This document shows positions 1 through 6,651 of a stretch of 7,252 bases of DNA, piece by piece. Within the stretch, counting starts at the first letter, position 1; each line of letters starts with the position of its first letter. A model generated the notes under the pieces. That model ran no database searches. It had not been told where the DNA came from and saw nothing but the letters and a program-made list of their open reading frames with translations. Source of the stretch: Acidobacteriota bacterium (GTDB taxonomy: Bacteria; Acidobacteriota; Vicinamibacteria; Vicinamibacterales; UBA8438); assembly GCA_005778315.1 (NCBI GenBank), contig SXOW01000422.1, forward strand, positions 1 through 7,252, in the 5' to 3' direction. The translations under genes and the position numbers were made by a program.

Positions 1-1416
1 ACGCTGCATCCGGCGATACACGGCGGCATCTTGGCGCGCCGCGATCGGCCCGACGACCTGCAAGCGATCCGAAACCACGGGATCGAGCCGATCGACGTGG
101 TCGTCGTGAACCTGTACCCGTTTGCCCGTGCGGCCGCCGATCCCGACACCACAGTTGCCGCCCTGATAGAGGAAATCGACATTGGTGGGCCCAGTCTCGT
201 GCGGGCTGCCGCCAAGAACTTTCTGCATGTGCTGGTCGTCGTAGACCCGGCCGACTATGACGCCGCCCTGGCGCAGCTGGACGAGGCCGGTGGACCCACC
301 GCCGCGTTCCGGTTGTCGCTGGCGGCGAAAGCGTTTGCGCACACCCATTCCTACGATGGCACCATTGCGGACGCGCTGTCGGCGGTCGCGGTCACCGACG
401 GCGTCTTCTCTCGAGGCACCGTGTCCGAGGAGTTGACACCGGAGATGCTGGAACTCAAGGTCACCCGGCAGCGGGTGCTTCGGTATGGAGAGAATCCGCA
501 CCAGTCGGCCGCGCTCTACGCTGACGGCGCTCTGGGTTTTGGCGGCGCCGACGTGGTGCAGGGCAAACCGCTGTCGTTCACGAATCTGCTGGACCTCGAC
601 GCCGCCGCGAGGTTGAGTATCGAGTTTCAGGAACCAGCGGCCGTAGTGGTCAAGCACATGAACCCATGCGGCGTTGCGACGGCGGCGACGCTTCACGATG
701 CGTACGTGGCCGCTCGCGACGTCGATCCGTTGTCGGCATTCGGCGGCATCGTCGGATTGAACCGACCGATCGACCGCGATACCGCCACTGCGATCACAGC
801 CACGTTCATCGAGGCCGTCGTGGCGCCGGCTGCGGACGCGGAAGCCCGGGTCGTGTTGGCGACAAAGAAAAATCTCCGGCTCGTGCTGGCCGACTGTCAC
901 GCCGGGGCCACCGATCCACGGATGAACCGCGAGGTGCGTTCCATCTTGGGTGCCATGCTGGTGCAGGAGTACGACCGAGTGGTCGAGGCGGTGGACCCGT
1001 GGGGCGGGCTGGACGGGCGGGCCGCCGCGGGCGACTTTCGTGTCGTGACCACCCGGCAGCCGACGGACGAAGAGTGGGCGTCCCTACGGCTCGCATGGCG
1101 GGTCTGCGCCCACGTCAAGTCAAATGCGGTGGTGTTTGCAACACCAGACCGCCTGGCCGCGATTGGCGCCGGTCAGACCAGCCGTGTGGACGCCGTGAAG
1201 GTCGCAACGATGAAAGCGACGATCGACCTTACCGGTACAGCCGCCGCCTCGGACGCGTTCTTCCCCTTTCGCGACGGCTTGGACGCGATTGCCGCCGCCG
1301 GCGCCAAGGCAGTCGCTCAGCCCGGCGGCTCCGTCCGGGATGAGGAAGTCATCAACGCCGCGAACGAGCACGGCATGGCCATGGTCTTCACCGGCCGCCG
1401 CCACTTCCGACACTAG
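1..1416 (+). CDS. purH: Bifunctional AICAR transformylase / IMP cyclohydrolase, 5' end missing
   Basis: PurH catalyses the last two steps of de novo purine synthesis in the cytoplasm: formylation of AICAR by 10-formyl-tetrahydrofolate, then ring closure to IMP. The reading frame is open from base 1 and 471 residues are visible. The family is usually about 520-530 residues, so roughly 55 N-terminal residues lie upstream. Visible motifs in order are LHPAIHGGILARR (cyclohydrolase/MGS-like domain), NLYPF, EIDIGGPSLVRAAAKNF, LRYGENPHQ, GKPLSFTNLLDLDAA, VKHMNPCG (Lys and His of the transformylase active site, codons 218-219), DPLSAFGGIVGLNR, VKSNAVVFA, GAGQTSRVDA, SDAFFPFRDGLD, AQPGGSVRDEEV and the family-typical end MVFTGRRHFRH. 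No frameshift or lost key residue is seen. Its TAG stop overlaps by 4 bases the stop of the convergent gene, leaving no room for an intergenic terminator. Confidence 0.98.
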   Translation, partial: TLHPAIHGGILARRDRPDDLQAIRNHGIEPIDVVVVNLYPFARAAADPDTTVAALIEEIDIGGPSLVRAAAKNFLHVLVVVDPADYDAALAQLDEAGGPTAAFRLSLAAKAFAHTHSYDGTIADALSAVAVTDGVFSRGTVSEELTPEMLELKVTRQRVLRYGENPHQSAALYADGALGFGGADVVQGKPLSFTNLLDLDAAARLSIEFQEPAAVVVKHMNPCGVATAATLHDAYVAARDVDPLSAFGGIVGLNRPIDRDTATAITATFIEAVVAPAADAEARVVLATKKNLRLVLADCHAGATDPRMNREVRSILGAMLVQEYDRVVEAVDPWGGLDGRAAAGDFRVVTTRQPTDEEWASLRLAWRVCAHVKSNAVVFATPDRLAAIGAGQTSRVDAVKVATMKATIDLTGTAAASDAFFPFRDGLDAIAAAGAKAVAQPGGSVRDEEVINAANEHGMAMVFTGRRHFRH

Positions 1417-2615
1417 GGTGCGCGTGGAGCCGGCGCTGGCGGTGAGCTGGGCGGCATCGTGTCGCATGCGGCCGCCGCGGGCAAGGTGATCAAAACCAGG
1501 AACAGCATCAGGAACTCGGAATCGCCGAAGTTGTATTCGAACATCCCGCCGACCAGCATGCCGGCGACGGCGGCGAGGCCGGCGGCCGGTAGCGCGGGGC
1601 CGGCTCCGTGGTGCATCCGGCGCGTGAGGTCATGCACCACCATGCCCAGGAAAAGGAGCCATGCCGCGAGGGCTGGCAAGCCCCGCTCGGCCGCGATCTG
1701 CAACGGCACGTTGTGCAAGTGCGGGTTCTCGTCCTGCACCGCGCCCGGGTCCCTGTAGTCCGCGTAGACCTCTTTCACCATGTCCGGGCCGACACCGGTC
1801 CACGGGTGGTCGCCGATGATCCGGATCCCGGATCGACTCATGGCGAAGCGGTCGCGTACTGTCGGGTCCTCCATGTTGAAACTCGAATAGAAGCGGTCCG
1901 TGATCTGCGGCGGCGCGACCACGATGAGCAGGGCTGCCACCATCGGCGCCACCACCAGCAGCCGGCGGTCGCGCAGGAGGCAGAGCACGCCGAGGGCCGC
2001 CGCTGCGCCAATCATGTAGCTACGGGTGAGTGTGACGGCCAGCGCGGCCAGCAGCGCCGGCATGACCAGCACCGACCAGACCCGCTCACGCCGGTCAAAC
2101 AGGGCTCGAGCCCCCGCCAGGGCGATCACGAGCGTGAGCAGGCCGGAGTAGGTCATGTAGTGACCCATCGAGCCGCTCGGCCGCTGGCCAAGATTGTCAA
2201 ACTCGAGAATGCCGTATTGCACGACGCCGAAGACGGCTGTGGCCGCGCCCACCGTCACCACGACCGTGGCCACGGTCTGGGCCCGCTTCCCGCGTGCCAA
2301 CCGGAACACCAGCGGGACCACGAGGAACAGCAGGATCTCCCTGGCATCCACGATGCTCGCGCCGGGATCGCGAGAGAACAGGACCGAGAGCAGCGTGAGC
2401 GCCGCATAGACGATCAGCGCCGCAAAGAACGGCGGAGCGTGCGGTCGCTCGCGCCCGTTCACGAGCACGCCGACCCAACAGCCGAGCGCGATGGTGAGCA
2501 GCACCTGCGAGGCGGCGATCGACACCTGCAGCGCCGCGATAAAGGCCAGCAGAGCGTAGACGCCCACGACCTCCAGCGTGGAGCTGCCGTCATTCGTGTC
2601 CGGCAGGAGGCTCAT
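1413..2615 (-). CDS. O-antigen ligase family membrane protein (WaaL/Wzy_C type)
   Basis: A 400-residue polytopic inner-membrane protein. I count about 12 hydrophobic segments: nine between residues 15 and 235, then a long hydrophilic loop at about 236-314, then three more to about 384. This is the layout of the O-antigen ligase/polymerase superfamily, in which an undecaprenyl-linked glycan is transferred to an acceptor on the periplasmic face. In the large loop, H301-N302 followed by nine residues and G312 fits the WaaL pattern H[NSQ]X9G. R198 in LTRSYMIG is a candidate for the conserved arginine. DHPWTGVGPD (269-278) is also typical of the superfamily. The tail (386-400) is rich in Pro and Ala. 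The ATG at 2615 has no clear Shine-Dalgarno. The gene lies 118 bases after a zinc-ribbon gene on the same strand and may share its transcript. The acceptor (lipid A-core, protein or other polymer) and the choice of ligase versus polymerase cannot be told from sequence; no glycosyltransferases are in view. Confidence 0.85.
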   Translation of the reverse strand: MSLLPDTNDGSSTLEVVGVYALLAFIAALQVSIAASQVLLTIALGCWVGVLVNGRERPHAPPFFAALIVYAALTLLSVLFSRDPGASIVDAREILLFLVVPLVFRLARGKRAQTVATVVVTVGAATAVFGVVQYGILEFDNLGQRPSGSMGHYMTYSGLLTLVIALAGARALFDRRERVWSVLVMPALLAALAVTLTRSYMIGAAAALGVLCLLRDRRLLVVAPMVAALLIVVAPPQITDRFYSSFNMEDPTVRDRFAMSRSGIRIIGDHPWTGVGPDMVKEVYADYRDPGAVQDENPHLHNVPLQIAAERGLPALAAWLLFLGMVVHDLTRRMHHGAGPALPAAGLAAVAGMLVGGMFEYNFGDSEFLMLFLVLITLPAAAACDTMPPSSPPAPAPRAP

Positions 2616-2733
2616 GGCCGAGGGGGGATGTCGCTACTCGAAAGGTGGATCGTGCGACTGCACTGACCGCGGAGGTCTCGGTCGCTGGGTTTCCGGCTTC
2701 GTCGCGGGAGGCCGGATCGTGGTAGGCCCTCGG

Positions 2734-2904
2734 TCAAGGTTCGATTGTAGCCTCGTCGACGAGCATGACGGGGATATCGTCCTTGATCGGATACACCCGG
2801 TGACAGGTGCCGCACTTCAGGGCGGCGTCGTCATGCACCAGCACGACGGGGGTCTTGCACTCGGGGCAGGCAAGGATGTTCAGCAGTTCGGCGTCAACGC
2901 CCAT
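2734..2904 (-). CDS. Trm112/YcaR-family small zinc-ribbon protein
   Basis: A 56-residue protein beginning MGVDAELLNILACPECK. Four cysteines in two CxxC pairs (C13/C16 and C31/C34) can bind one zinc, and RVYPIKDDIPVMLVDEA is the family-typical second half (YPIxDGIPVML in relatives). The family (Trm112-like, formerly UPF0434) includes E. coli YcaR, found near lpxK and kdsB; in eukaryotes and archaea Trm112 activates methyltransferases. The bacterial role is poorly defined, so I assign no reaction. The start at 2904 is chosen because GGGAGG (2913-2918) sits 8 bases upstream and because the protein then matches the family's usual length. The frame stays open to an ATG at 3096, but that would add 64 unrelated residues running through the divergent promoter and into the TPR gene. 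The downstream neighbour is an envelope glycan ligase, which fits the LPS association of relatives. Confidence 0.9.
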   Translation of the reverse strand: MGVDAELLNILACPECKTPVVLVHDDAALKCGTCHRVYPIKDDIPVMLVDEATIEP

Positions 2905-2912
2905 TACGTCTT

Positions 2913-2918
2913 CCTCCC
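2913..2918 (-). promoter_or_regulatory. Ribosome binding site of the zinc-ribbon gene
   Basis: On the minus strand the sequence reads GGGAGGAAGACGTAATG. The GGAGG core ends 8 bases before the ATG at 2904. It is one of the clearest Shine-Dalgarno sites in the window and decides the start of the zinc-ribbon gene against the longer open frame. Confidence 0.8.
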
Positions 2919-2922
2919 GCTC

Positions 2923-2951
2923 GGACAGTCCCAGACTATACCAAACTGTCC
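2923..2951. promoter_or_regulatory. Candidate dyad operator in the divergent promoter region
   Basis: GGACAGT (2923-2929) and ACTGTCC (2945-2951) form a perfect 7-base inverted repeat with a 15-base spacer centred on 2937. The centre falls on the minus-strand -10 box, so a bound dimer would block that promoter. TGTCCCG also occurs twice, at 2947-2953 and 2957-2963, one helical turn apart. No regulator can be named from the sequence. Confidence 0.35.
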
Positions 2952-2962
2952 CGGGTTGTCCC
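2935..2962 (-). promoter_or_regulatory. Candidate sigma70-type promoter for the zinc-ribbon/ligase pair
   Basis: Read on the minus strand, GGGACA (2962-2957, four of six matches to TTGACA) is followed after 16 bases by TATAGT (2940-2935, five of six matches to TATAAT). Transcription would begin near 2928, giving a leader of about 24 bases that holds the Shine-Dalgarno site. The assignment rests on consensus matching only, but TATAGT stands out in this GC-rich setting. Confidence 0.5.
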
Positions 2963-2984
2963 GTGTCGCCCCTTGTGGAACAAT
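2956..2984 (+). promoter_or_regulatory. Weak candidate promoter for the TPR gene
   Basis: TTGTCC (2956-2961) and AACAAT (2979-2984) are separated by 17 bases, each with four of six matches to consensus. Transcription would begin at about 2991, within a few bases of the ATG at 2993, giving a leaderless or nearly leaderless message. That agrees with the absence of a good Shine-Dalgarno site before this gene. The -35 box lies on the same bases as the -35 of the opposite promoter. Confidence 0.3.
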
Positions 2985-2992
2985 CTGACCCT

Positions 2993-4846
2993 ATGCGGTC
3001 TATGGTCTGTTTCGTCGCCTTTACCGGCGCGCTCGCCGTGGGAGCGTCGGCCCACGCACAACCGGTGGAGTCCGCCGGGACGTCCACCGCAGCCAAGGCG
3101 GAGGCCTACCACGCATTCATTGTGGGACGTTCTCACGAGAGTGACGGTGACATCGAGGCAGCCGTGGCCTCGTTTACCCGGGCCGCCGAGCTCGATCCGA
3201 CGGCGTCGGACATCTGGGCGGAACTGGCGGGCCTCTACGCGCGGCGAAGCGAAGCCGAGTCGGCCATCGAGGCGGCTTCTACCGCGTTGGACCTGGAGCC
3301 GGACAACGTCGAAGCGCATCGCATTCTGGGCCTCGTGTACGCCGCCAGGGCGGGGGCCCGAGACGGGGGGGACGCCGCGGATCTTGATCGTGCGATCGAG
3401 CACCTCGAGCTGGCGAGGACACCCGTCTCTCCGGATCCCGCCTTGTACCTCACGTTGGGGCGGCTGTATCTCACGAAAGAGAACGCCGACAAGGCGATCG
3501 AGATCTTGGCGGAAGTCATCGATGCCGAGCCCCAATTCGCTGATGCCGTGGCCCTCCTCGCCGAAGCCCACGAAGCCAAGGGTGACTGGGAGGCAGCAAC
3601 GGCGGTCTATGAGCGTGCCGTGCTGGTCGACCCCGGGCGGGCACGGTACCGGCGGCAGCTTGCGACCGCCTTGCTCAACGCGGACCAGCCGGAGCGAGCA
3701 CTCGAGGTCCTGCGGGATCTGGTGCAGATCCGGCCCGACGATGCGGCCGGATGGTATGCCCTGTCTGACCTTGAGCTCCAGTTGAGAAATGCGGCCGAGG
3801 CGGAGACTGCCGTTCGTCGGGTCATCGAGCTGGAGCCGGAGGGGCTTCGCGGGCCCTATCTCCTGACGCAGATTCTTGCCGCCCAGAGCCGTTATCAGGA
3901 ACTGACGGACCTGCTCGGGTCCATCGTCGAACGCGCCGCGCTGGCCAACGTCGATCCCGGCCAGATCGCGAGTTTGCTCCAGCGGTTGGCAGCCGCGCAT
4001 GAACAGTTGGGTGACCACGACGCCGCAATCGGCGCACTCAGTTCAGCCCTCGATCTCAGCCCGTCCGACTTGGGGGTCCAGGCGCAGCTGGCCCAGATGT
4101 ATGTCGAGGCGGAACGATTGGACGATGCCGCCGACATTGTCGCGCGGGCCCAGAGCCAGCGCCCTGACAACCTGATGCTGTCGCGGCTGGAAGCGATGGT
4201 ACTCACGGCGCGAGGCGAGCTTCGGGGCGCGATCGATGTGCTCCGCGACGCGGTGCGCGAGCACGAGGATGATCCGGTGGCGCACGTGGCGCTGGCCAGC
4301 CTCTACACCGAACATGACCGGATTGACGATGCGGTCCAGGTCCTGAGGGGCGCGGACGAACAGTTTCCGAACAATACGCAGATTCTGTTTCAGCTGGGCG
4401 CCGTCTTCGAACGCGGGCAGAGATTTGCCGAGGCCGAGGCGGCGTTTCGCCGGGTCCTGGAGCGCGAACCCGACCATGCGCAGGCGTTGAACTACTTGGG
4501 CTACATGTTGGCTGAGCGAAACGAGCGCCTGGATGAGTCGGTGGAGCTGATCCAGCGCGCGCTCGAGATTGATCCCGACAACGGGTCGTTCCTGGACAGC
4601 CTCGGATGGGCGTATTTCAAGAAGGATGAACTCGCGCTAGCCGAGACGGCGTTACGTCGGGCCGGAGACCAACTCAGACGCAACTCGGTCGTGCAGGATC
4701 ACCTGGCGGATCTGTTGTTCAAGATCGAACGCTATGAAGAAGCCGTCATGATCTGGGAACGGGCGCTCGCCGGTGACCTCGACGGGGTTGATGTGTCCGT
4801 GGTTGAGCGAAAGCTGAGCGACGCGCGTGCGCGTCTGCGTGACTGA
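2993..4846 (+). CDS. Exported tetratricopeptide-repeat protein, LolB-adjacent
   Basis: A 617-residue protein made almost wholly of TPR repeats. The N-terminus, MRSMVCFVAFTGALAVGASAHAQ, is a Sec signal peptide with a likely cut after AHA (residue 22), so the mature protein should be periplasmic or envelope-bound. From about residue 38 to 600 I count roughly 16 helix-pair repeats of about 34 residues, many ending in the usual LDP/LEP/IDP turn (AAELDP 65-69, ALDLEP 98-103, ALEIDPDN 523-530). One repeat near 110-145 carries a short Gly/Asp/Ala insertion. The stretch LNYLGYMLAERN...DNGSFLDSLGWAYFKK (499-544) is typical of the large TPR proteins encoded beside lolB. No enzyme domain is present; a scaffold role in envelope assembly is inference from context. 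The ATG at 2993 is preferred because it gives the signal peptide; the ATG at 3002 is also possible. The frame extends upstream to 2807 without a credible start. Confidence 0.9.
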   Translation: MRSMVCFVAFTGALAVGASAHAQPVESAGTSTAAKAEAYHAFIVGRSHESDGDIEAAVASFTRAAELDPTASDIWAELAGLYARRSEAESAIEAASTALDLEPDNVEAHRILGLVYAARAGARDGGDAADLDRAIEHLELARTPVSPDPALYLTLGRLYLTKENADKAIEILAEVIDAEPQFADAVALLAEAHEAKGDWEAATAVYERAVLVDPGRARYRRQLATALLNADQPERALEVLRDLVQIRPDDAAGWYALSDLELQLRNAAEAETAVRRVIELEPEGLRGPYLLTQILAAQSRYQELTDLLGSIVERAALANVDPGQIASLLQRLAAAHEQLGDHDAAIGALSSALDLSPSDLGVQAQLAQMYVEAERLDDAADIVARAQSQRPDNLMLSRLEAMVLTARGELRGAIDVLRDAVREHEDDPVAHVALASLYTEHDRIDDAVQVLRGADEQFPNNTQILFQLGAVFERGQRFAEAEAAFRRVLEREPDHAQALNYLGYMLAERNERLDESVELIQRALEIDPDNGSFLDSLGWAYFKKDELALAETALRRAGDQLRRNSVVQDHLADLLFKIERYEEAVMIWERALAGDLDGVDVSVVERKLSDARARLRD

Positions 4847-4849
4847 CCT

Positions 4850-4868
4850 CCGGCGCTGGGCTCGCCGG
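4850..4868 (+). other. Short GC-rich hairpin between TPR and LolB-like genes
   Basis: CCGGCG (4850-4855) pairs with CGCCGG (4863-4868) around a 7-base loop just after the TPR stop. No T-run follows, so it is not a standard intrinsic terminator. A competing stem, CGGC-TGA-GCCG (4866-4876), uses some of the same bases. Both lie just before the LolB-like start and could limit ribosome access, but in GC-rich DNA such stems also arise by chance. Confidence 0.3.
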
Positions 4869-4885
4869 CTGAGCCGCGGTTGCCG

Positions 4886-5725
4886 ATGACCCTGCGACGC
4901 GTCCTCTCCATCGCCGTCCTACTGCCAGTTTGTCTTGCGGGCTGTGCCACCACCCGACTCCGACTTCCGGATGGGCCCGGGACTCCCCTGGCTGACTTCC
5001 AGCCTCTATTCGACGGTGCCGTGGCTGCCTGTGGTCAGGTCCAACACCTCGATGCCCTGATCCGACTTCAGGGCCGGAGCGGCGGCGCCAGGCTCAATTC
5101 TCGGGTTCGCGTGCGCGCCGGGCTGTCGGCCCCAGGTTCCGTGCGACTCGAAGGGTTGGCACCATTTGGCGCGCCGATGTTCTATCTGGTGGCCCAACCG
5201 GGACAGGCCACGCTCTGGCTGACACGAGAGAAGCGCGTCGTCCAGGATGTACCGGCCGAAGAGATGCTGGAAAGCCTTGTCGGGGTCTCGCTGAGCCCGG
5301 GCGCGCTGCGTTCGGTGCTGACCGGCTGCCTGGTGACGGATCCGCAGCCCACAGCGGCGCGCACCATCGGCGAGTGGGTGGCGGTGGACCTAGAGGGTGG
5401 AGCCGTCGCCTACCTGCAGCAGGTTGACGGCGTCTACCGCCTGACCGCGGGGAGTCGCGACGGATTGGCGATCTACTACGACGGCTTTCAGGGAGGGCTC
5501 CCCCGCGAAGTCCGTGTGATCTCCTCCGCCAGTGCGGCGGCCGATGGCGAGCCTCAGACCGACCTCACCGCCTCGTTGTCGCAGGTCGATACGAACGTGG
5601 CGCTGCCCGCCGCGGCGTTCGTCCTCGACATCCCGTCGGACGTCCTCCCGATGACCCTCCGAGAACTGCGTGGTGCCGGGCCACTGGAAGCGCCACCTGA
5701 GCCGGCGGCGTCGGCACCACGATGA
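4886..5725 (+). CDS. LolB-like outer-membrane lipoprotein
   Basis: A 279-residue lipoprotein. MTLRRVLSIAVLLPVCLAGC is a signal peptide ending in the lipobox LAGC, so C20 should be lipidated; Ala21 is not the Asp that retains lipoproteins in the inner membrane. VRLEGLAPFGAPMFYLVAQPGQATLWL (about 86-112) resembles the LolA/LolB beta-barrel fold, and LVGVSLSPGALRSVLTG (131-147) resembles the segment that follows in LolB and DUF4292 proteins. It ends with FVLDIP...MTLRELRG and a Pro/Ala-rich tail. LolB accepts lipoproteins from LolA at the outer membrane; that role is inferred here mainly from the position between a TPR gene and ispE. Sequence identity to E. coli LolB looks low, so no symbol is given. 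The frame also offers a TTG at 4880, two codons upstream; the ATG at 4886 is preferred. Neither has a good Shine-Dalgarno. The stop overlaps the ispE start. Confidence 0.82.
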   Translation: MTLRRVLSIAVLLPVCLAGCATTRLRLPDGPGTPLADFQPLFDGAVAACGQVQHLDALIRLQGRSGGARLNSRVRVRAGLSAPGSVRLEGLAPFGAPMFYLVAQPGQATLWLTREKRVVQDVPAEEMLESLVGVSLSPGALRSVLTGCLVTDPQPTAARTIGEWVAVDLEGGAVAYLQQVDGVYRLTAGSRDGLAIYYDGFQGGLPREVRVISSASAAADGEPQTDLTASLSQVDTNVALPAAAFVLDIPSDVLPMTLRELRGAGPLEAPPEPAASAPR

Positions 5726-6651
5726 TGGCCGAGCCGGTACGCGTGCGGGCCTACGCCAAGATCAACCTCGATCTCCGGGTCGGCGCTCGGGGTGACGACG
5801 GATACCATGACGTGACGACGATTCTGCAGTCCGTCGCGCTGCACGACACCGTGACACTCAGGGCGGTCGATGGTCCGTGCCGGGTGCGTTGCTCCACCCC
5901 CGGTGTGCCGCTCGATCGAGACAATCTGGTCTGGACGGCGGCCGCGGCGTTATGGCGTGCCATCGGACGGCGTGGCGACCCTTGCGGGGCCGAGGTGACG
6001 CTCACCAAGCGCATCCCGGCCGAGGCCGGACTGGGTGGCGGCACCTCGGATGCGGTGGCGGCGCTGGAAGGTCTGTGCCGTATCTGGGCCGTGTCGCCAT
6101 CGAGGCAGTGTCTCTACGGCGTGGCGGCCGACGTGGGCGCGGACGGCCCGTTCTTCCTGACCGGAGGAACCGCGCTCGGGGTGGGAAGGGGCGACATCGT
6201 CTATCCGCTGGCTGATCTGGCACCGCACTGGGTGGTCATCGTGGTGCCGGCGCGGGGCGTGTCGACGATCCGCGCCTACGCGTGGCTGGATCGCGACAGG
6301 GAGGGTTCCAGGCGTGTGAGTGCCAGGTCGCGCACGGCGTTTCCGTTCGGGGGTCCGACGCTTGAACTGGCGGCCCTGACCAACGATCTCGAGCGGCCGG
6401 TGGCACGGCGCCGGCGGGAGATTCTCCAGGCCGCGCGTGCGCTCAGCCGTGAAGGGGCGCAGCACGCAGCCATGACTGGGAGCGGATCGGCCGTCTTCGG
6501 TCTGTTCTCGAGTTGGATGCGTGCCGCTGGTGCCGCTCGGCGGATCAAGCGCCCAGAGTGGCGGGTGTTCGTGACCCGGACTGTGACGCGGACCCTAACC
6601 CAGACAATGACCCCGAAGACGACCAGCCCGGTGCGGCCCCAGCGACGCTGA
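5722..6651 (+). CDS. ispE: 4-diphosphocytidyl-2-C-methyl-D-erythritol kinase
   Basis: IspE phosphorylates CDP-methylerythritol with ATP, the fourth step of the MEP route to isopentenyl diphosphate. This 309-residue GHMP kinase carries YAKINLDL at 11-18 (K13 matches the catalytic lysine), PAEAGLGGGTSDA at 99-111 (ATP-binding loop), VGADGPFF at 138-145 (D141 matches the catalytic aspartate), LTNDLE at 219-224 and MTGSGSAVFG at 251-260. Relatives usually have Val or another residue where this protein has Gly142. The start overlaps the LolB-like stop as ATGATG: the ATG at 5722 gives a 4-base ATGA overlap and the ATG at 5725 is an equal alternative, so translation is probably coupled. The protein is about 25 residues longer than E. 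coli IspE (283). The excess is a C-terminal tail, with Thr at nearly every second position at 285-297, encoded by a degenerate 12-base repeat. Confidence 0.96.
   Translation: MMAEPVRVRAYAKINLDLRVGARGDDGYHDVTTILQSVALHDTVTLRAVDGPCRVRCSTPGVPLDRDNLVWTAAAALWRAIGRRGDPCGAEVTLTKRIPAEAGLGGGTSDAVAALEGLCRIWAVSPSRQCLYGVAADVGADGPFFLTGGTALGVGRGDIVYPLADLAPHWVVIVVPARGVSTIRAYAWLDRDREGSRRVSARSRTAFPFGGPTLELAALTNDLERPVARRRREILQAARALSREGAQHAAMTGSGSAVFGLFSSWMRAAGAARRIKRPEWRVFVTRTVTRTLTQTMTPKTTSPVRPQRR
6571..6618 (+). repeat. Degenerate 12-bp tandem repeat in the ispE 3' end
   Basis: Four consecutive 12-base units read GTGACCCGGACT, GTGACGCGGACC, CTAACCCAGACA and ATGACCCCGAAG. They encode VTRT, VTRT, LTQT and MTPK, residues 284-299. 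The first two units differ at two bases; the later ones have drifted further. The period is a multiple of three, so gain or loss of a unit keeps the frame. Confidence 0.6.

Noticed and set aside
1608..2666. Long plus-strand open frame (352 codons) opposite the ligase-like gene
   Set aside because: It is rich in His, Arg and Gln with no recognisable domain, and it mirrors a gene with clear membrane segments and a WaaL motif. Long antisense frames are expected in GC-rich coding DNA.
2692..2716. Inverted repeat TCCGGC/GCCGGA after the zinc-ribbon gene, considered as a terminator
   Set aside because: Six pairs around a 13-base loop and no T-run on the minus strand. This is within chance for such GC-rich sequence.
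2612..2815. Small Arg-rich minus-strand frame whose stop overlaps the ligase-like start (ATGA)
   Set aside because: The overlap looks like coupling, but the peptide is a shifted frame of the zinc-ribbon gene and the intergenic gap, with no Shine-Dalgarno and no domain.
2807..2992. Upstream extension of the TPR frame by 62 codons
   Set aside because: It would run through the zinc-ribbon gene and the divergent promoter, and would bury the clear signal peptide that begins at 2993.
2905..3096. 64-residue N-terminal extension of the zinc-ribbon protein
   Set aside because: Family members are about 60 residues, and a good Shine-Dalgarno precedes the ATG at 2904. The extension is antisense to the TPR signal peptide.
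2936..4018. Long minus-strand open frame (360 codons) opposite the TPR gene
   Set aside because: Low-complexity Arg/Gly/Pro composition with no domain, and it lies antisense to clear TPR repeats and across the divergent promoter.
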